From NCBI GenBank assembly GCA_033549365.1, contig JAWSUF010000003.1, positions 434,001 through 498,000 on the forward strand: a stretch of 64,000 nucleotides of DNA. The letters are read 5' to 3'. The notes under the pieces are model-generated. The model was given only the letters and a program-made list of their open reading frames with translations, was not told the DNA's origin and made no database searches. Origin of the DNA: Acidobacteriota bacterium. GTDB taxonomy: Bacteria > Acidobacteriota > Aminicenantia > Aminicenantales > Saccharicenantaceae. Both the position numbers and the translations under genes were made by a program. Positions within the stretch are counted from its first letter, which is position 1. Every line of letters begins with the position of its first letter. This document shows, in pieces, positions 60,250-64,000 of this stretch.

Positions 60250-62121
60250 ATGAAAAAGAACAGATTGTTTTTCGCGGCCGTGTTGTCCCTGATTCTGGCT
60301 TTTTTCCTGTGCGCGCCGGACATCGCGGCCGCAGCGGGACAGGCTGACCGGAAACCTGTAACCACCAACAAGGACACGCTTCTGACCATCGCGGTCCAGG
60401 GCCAGATCGCTCCGGCCCAGCCTTCCCGGTCCTACGCCGTCACCTGGGACGGAACACCCAAGGTGCTGGTTGGGACCGGCGGAATCAATTATAACCTGAA
60501 AATCGGCGACCCGATTTTCGGATGGGCCAGCGGGGACAGGGCGACCATGGGTGTTGCGGTCGAAGGCAATGGCCCCGATGACCGTGCCCGGGGAGCCTGG
60601 GTTCCTCAGGTATCCATCGGGAACGAGGTGAAGCTGCTGTCCGGCGCGGCCAAAGGAGAAAAAGGATTGATCACGGGCAAGTTCCGCGGTTTCGCCCTCG
60701 TTCATTTTGACGACGCCGTGTTGGACAAGCTGTCCATCGGCGATGTCATGCTGTCCAAGTCTTTGGGGGTTGGGCTGAAGATCGACGGGTTTGACGATGT
60801 CTTTGTTCAAAATTTATCACCCGAAGTTCTGGAAAGTCTCGTCTCTCAGACACCGGACGGCCGTCTTGAAGTTCCTGTCGTCAAGGAGATTCCCGGGGAT
60901 ATTATGGGTCGGGGATATATTCAGACTTGCTACCCTCCCGACATTGAAAAATACGGGCTCAAGGATCTTCGCTTCGGGGACATTGTCTACCTCGAGGATG
61001 TGCAGAGCACCTACGGGAGCGGTTATTACGAAGGCGGCGTGACCATCGGCGTTGTCTGTTCCGGCCCGAGCGACATGGCCGGTCAAGGCATCGTTGTCAC
61101 TCCGATCCTCTCTACGAAGGAGGGACGGCTTTCCGCCCGGATCGACCCCGAGGCCAATATCGGGAACTTCCTGGGCATCGAGATGAAGACGAAAGCTCCC
61201 CGTCCGAGCTCCGTCCCCGAACCGGGCGTTCTGAAAACCAACAAGGACAAACTGATCACCACCGCTGTCGAGTCCGTGCCCATTCCGGCACGCGGCGCAG
61301 GCTATAACGTCTCGTATGACGGAACGCCGAGGATCGGCATCGGCATGCATTCGATAAACTACACGGTATCGATCGGAGACTCCGCCTCCGGCTGGGCGAG
61401 CTCCGATCATGTGGAGCCCGACGTCTCCACTTACGGCCGCGATGCGGACAGCGCCGCCGAATGCGCCGTCGCCATCCTGTCCGGGATCGGCAATCCCGCC
61501 AAGGTCATCACCGGCGAAGCCAAAGGCGCTGAGGGATACTACATCGGCCGTCACTCGCCCGCGCGCGACCTGATCTGGTTCCCCAAGGATGTGCTGGATA
61601 AACTGTCCCTGGACGACAAGTTCCAGGTCAGGGCCAGGGCGGTCGGCCTGAAAATCGAAGGCTTCGAGGATGTCCGGGTGAACATGATCTCTCCGGAACT
61701 TTTGGAAAGGATGGGGATTGCCATCCAGGACGGCCAGCTGGTTGTTCCCGTGGTGATGGAAATTCCGGGCCGCATCATGGGTTCGGGATTGGGAGCCTCG
61801 TTTGTCGAAACCTCAGATTACGACATCCAGACGACCTGTCCCGAGACCGTGAAACGCTATAATTTGGAGAAGCTTAGGCTTGGGGATGTGGTGGCCATCC
61901 GCGACCATTATAACGCCTTCGGCACCGGCCGGCATAAAGGGGCGGTGACAATCGGCATCATCTGCCACGGTTGGAGCTATTCGGCGGGACACGGCCCGGG
62001 AGTCAACACCGTATTGAGCGCCCTGCCGGGCCGCATCGAACCCCGGATTGACCCCCACGCCAACGCGGCCTATTACCTCGGAATCCGGGAGAAACCGGAC
62101 GCTGCCTCTTCCTGGCAGTAG
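60250..62121 (+). CDS. Exported protein with two DUF4438 domains
   Basis: ATG 60250 follows AGAGGAG and opens a signal peptide (LFFAAVLSLILAFFLCAPDI). Two homologous halves of about 290 residues follow: each has TNKDxLxTxAV, a YDGTPxxxxG step, then VLDKLS, LKIxGF, VPVVxEIPG and GGVTIGVVCSG or GAVTIGIICHG near the end. DUF4438 proteins are usually single-domain; their function is unknown. It stands alone between the broken UbiA gene and a minus-strand pair. Confidence 0.85.
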   Translation: MKKNRLFFAAVLSLILAFFLCAPDIAAAAGQADRKPVTTNKDTLLTIAVQGQIAPAQPSRSYAVTWDGTPKVLVGTGGINYNLKIGDPIFGWASGDRATMGVAVEGNGPDDRARGAWVPQVSIGNEVKLLSGAAKGEKGLITGKFRGFALVHFDDAVLDKLSIGDVMLSKSLGVGLKIDGFDDVFVQNLSPEVLESLVSQTPDGRLEVPVVKEIPGDIMGRGYIQTCYPPDIEKYGLKDLRFGDIVYLEDVQSTYGSGYYEGGVTIGVVCSGPSDMAGQGIVVTPILSTKEGRLSARIDPEANIGNFLGIEMKTKAPRPSSVPEPGVLKTNKDKLITTAVESVPIPARGAGYNVSYDGTPRIGIGMHSINYTVSIGDSASGWASSDHVEPDVSTYGRDADSAAECAVAILSGIGNPAKVITGEAKGAEGYYIGRHSPARDLIWFPKDVLDKLSLDDKFQVRARAVGLKIEGFEDVRVNMISPELLERMGIAIQDGQLVVPVVMEIPGRIMGSGLGASFVETSDYDIQTTCPETVKRYNLEKLRLGDVVAIRDHYNAFGTGRHKGAVTIGIICHGWSYSAGHGPGVNTVLSALPGRIEPRIDPHANAAYYLGIREKPDAASSWQ

Positions 62122-62222
62122 AGCATCGTAAGACCGTCAGAGATGATCCTGAGGCCTGCGCCGGCAGTCCTCATGTCATCCCGGAACGGCCCCTCATGTC
62201 ATTCCCGGAGCGCAGCAGATCC

Positions 62223-63065
62223 CTATTGCGGCACCTCGGTCGGATCGGATGTCTTGCCCTCCGTCTCGGTGAAGATCCTGCCGCGGCTTCGGGGAAAGCT
62301 GCGGATGCGGTCGAAGTGCGGCGCCGCGAAGATCTCCTCCTCCGGCTGCCACAGGAAACGCTGGATCGAGATCGACTCCGTTTGGACCTCGATCAGGTTG
62401 AAGGCGTTGTCCTCGCGACGCACGCGCCGCGACGTTGCGGTGCCGGCGTGCACCGCCAGCAGTCCGGGATACGGCGAGTTGGTCCAGGTGTGGTGGCGGT
62501 GTCCGGTGAGCAGCAGGTCGACTCCGACCCGGAGGAATACGGGCAGCGCCAGCTCGGCCCGGCCCACCCGATCGGTGAGGGGCTCATCCTCGGGGAGGAC
62601 GAAGGGATGGTGGGCGACGACGATCCGCAGGGCGTCGGGCGGACTCAGCTGAAGGACCTGTTCGATGCGCGCCAGCTGCTCCCGGTTGATGCGGCCGTTC
62701 TTGATGGTCAGGGAGCGCGCGGTGTTGACGCCGACGATCGCGACCTCGTCATTGGAAAATGCCGGATAGGGATCGGCGGTCACGTAGCGGTCGAAGCGAC
62801 GAAGCGGCGCCACCAGGCGCCGCAGGATGTCCCACAGCGGGATATCGTGGTTGCCGGGAACGGCGATCACCGGAGTCGCTTCCGGGAGACTGGATACGAA
62901 GTTTCGGGCAAGCTCGAACTGGCGCTTCCGGGCCCGCTGGGTGAGGTCGCCGGAAATCACGATCACCCCAGGCTCGAGGTCGAAGATGACGCGCAACAGG
63001 GGCTGGACTGTTTCCCGGGTCACGGCGCCGAAGTGAAGATCGGAGAGATGCACGATGCGAGTCAT
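62223..63065 (-). CDS. Calcineurin-like metallophosphoesterase
   Basis: The 280-residue enzyme has all metal motifs: HLSDLHFG, VISGDLTQRA, VPGNHD, VVAHHPF and LTGHRHH. ATG 63065 follows GGGAGGCGG. Members cleave phosphodiesters such as cyclic nucleotides or lipid headgroups; the substrate is unknown. It lies 13 bases after a lipid-kinase family gene, with which it is probably co-transcribed. GC is high. Confidence 0.92.
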   Translation of the reverse strand: MTRIVHLSDLHFGAVTRETVQPLLRVIFDLEPGVIVISGDLTQRARKRQFELARNFVSSLPEATPVIAVPGNHDIPLWDILRRLVAPLRRFDRYVTADPYPAFSNDEVAIVGVNTARSLTIKNGRINREQLARIEQVLQLSPPDALRIVVAHHPFVLPEDEPLTDRVGRAELALPVFLRVGVDLLLTGHRHHTWTNSPYPGLLAVHAGTATSRRVRREDNAFNLIEVQTESISIQRFLWQPEEEIFAAPHFDRIRSFPRSRGRIFTETEGKTSDPTEVPQ

Positions 63066-63078
63066 CGCAGCCGCCTCC

Positions 63079-64000
63079 CTACTCTCGTGTCCGAGTCGTG
63101 TCCGGCAACCGAGGCACACGAACCGTGCAGATCTTGGGACGGATGCGGATGGACAGCGGCGATTCGAGCTTGATGACTTCACCGTCGACCACGGCTCGGT
63201 CGTTCGAGGAGATCCGAATATAGGCTCGTTCGACGATGTGGACCGTCAACGCATCGACCCGGTCCGGTCCGAAGACGACCGCCCTCACGAGGAGCGCGGC
63301 GAGCGACAACGGCCGGATGGTTCCGGGCACATACACCGCCAGCCGGCCGCTGTCGAGGCGTCGGGCCTCCGCCAGCCTCGGCAGGGGGTTGTTGGCGACG
63401 ATCAGCAGCGGGACGCGGTGCTCGAGGTGGCGGTCGTCGAGCTGCAGCTCGAGACGCTGCACCCTCCACGATCGCAGGATGCGCCACAGCGAGCTGATCG
63501 TGTCCGCAATCCACCGCAGCGGTGCCGGCCATCCGGGGTGCCGGAGGCGGCTACGGGCTTTCAATCGCGCCAACTCGGCATAGACGCCGAGCACGCAGGC
63601 GTTGAAGAACAGCTCGCCGTTCACCTCGCCGGTGTCGATGGTGCGGTCATCGCCGCCTGCGAGCACCTCGACCGCTCCGGCGAGATCGAGGGGGATCTGC
63701 AGGTCGCGAGCGAGGTGGTTGATGGTTCCGAGCGGCAGTATGCCCAGGGTGTGCCCGGTGCCGACCAGAGCGCGGGCGATGGTGCGCACGGTCCCGTCTC
63801 CGCCCCCGGCGACCACCAGCGACGGTTGCGGTGGCAATCCCGTGCTGAGTGTCGCCTCGATGTTTCCGGGCTCAACCGACTTGACAGTCGCCTCCAGGGA
63901 CCGCTCCTCCAGCAGCTCCCGTAGCTCGGCCAGTGTCGACTCGCCCTGGCAGCGCCCGCTGGCGGTGTTGACAAAAACCACGCAGGGCGATGGATAAGAA
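63079..64000 (-). CDS. Diacylglycerol/lipid kinase family protein (YegS/DgkB-like), 5' end outside the window
   Basis: The catalytic domain shows VVAGGGDGTVRTIARALVG, LGILPLGTINHLARDL and FFNACVLGVYAELARLKA, with VDGEVIKLES near the end. A GTG at 63981 is a possible start, but the frame is open to the window edge and the family usually has a few more residues before VVFVNTASG, so the true start may lie beyond. It likely phosphorylates a membrane lipid. It precedes the metallophosphoesterase by 13 bases. Confidence 0.9.
   Translation of the reverse strand, partial: SYPSPCVVFVNTASGRCQGESTLAELRELLEERSLEATVKSVEPGNIEATLSTGLPPQPSLVVAGGGDGTVRTIARALVGTGHTLGILPLGTINHLARDLQIPLDLAGAVEVLAGGDDRTIDTGEVNGELFFNACVLGVYAELARLKARSRLRHPGWPAPLRWIADTISSLWRILRSWRVQRLELQLDDRHLEHRVPLLIVANNPLPRLAEARRLDSGRLAVYVPGTIRPLSLAALLVRAVVFGPDRVDALTVHIVERAYIRISSNDRAVVDGEVIKLESPLSIRIRPKICTVRVPRLPDTTRTRE

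Noticed and set aside
62122-62222. CTCATGTCAT repeat as an operator
   Set aside because: Two short copies lie between convergent gene ends, where no promoter is needed.

Overview
The window reads as a GC-rich chromosomal segment of a bacterium related to Acidobacteriota, most likely the Aminicenantes lineage. This is inferred from family content: an exported prolyl oligopeptidase, a CocE-type hydrolase, M14 carboxypeptidases with acidic Ca-loop-like inserts, a DUF5916 outer-membrane protein, six-bladed propeller lipoproteins and a VWFA-related protein of the acidobacterial type. No rRNA, tRNA or CRISPR array was recognised.

Layout. (1) 0.1-10 kb: exported peptide and ester hydrolases on the + strand, ending in a DUF5916 barrel and a terminator. 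The first of two tandem M14 proteins has lost its zinc motif. (2) 10-17.3 kb: a polyphosphate cluster. A ROK kinase, a Ppx/GppA-HD phosphatase and PPK1 overlap in one minus-strand operon. A SixA-like phosphatase, a CHAD protein and a PPK2 follow. (3) 17.5-21.3 kb: an exported Met-rich protein, an AbiEi/AbiEii-type toxin-antitoxin pair with a clear promoter-operator, and a DUF4143 ATPase bracketed by two near-identical 44-bp hairpin repeats. (4) 21.3-27.6 kb: an AddA/AddB-type recombination nuclease. AddA carries an in-frame duplication of its nuclease motif.

(5) 27.6-41 kb: a defence island of lower and patchy GC. It holds a KAP NTPase, an HNH nuclease with a possible PUA-like reader domain, a 64-residue protein with an EVE + PD-(D/E)XK protein, and a three-gene block. 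That block is an Eco57I-like N6-adenine methylase, a PLD-SNF2 helicase fusion and a small PD-(D/E)XK nuclease. It is the best candidate here for a little-described anti-phage or modification-dependent system: it resembles DISARM or type I/IIG logic but no drmA/drmB is present.

(6) 41-60 kb: an accessory patchwork of toxin-antitoxin pairs, three more DUF4143 ATPases, propeller lipoproteins and many broken genes, threaded with dispersed repeats. The most striking repeat is a family of six co-oriented copies of about 150 bp (family B) that separate gene modules like cassette boundaries. A second family (A, four copies) sits next to gene ends and to the start of a VapBC operon. Period-11 and period-12 tandem repeats also occur. 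Three of the four DUF4143 genes have a promoter whose -10 box ends exactly six bases before the ATG, which predicts leaderless mRNA. (7) 60-64 kb: an exported double-DUF4438 protein, then a metallophosphoesterase and a lipid-kinase family gene on the minus strand, the latter running off the window.

All calls are from reading the sequence; no database search was run.
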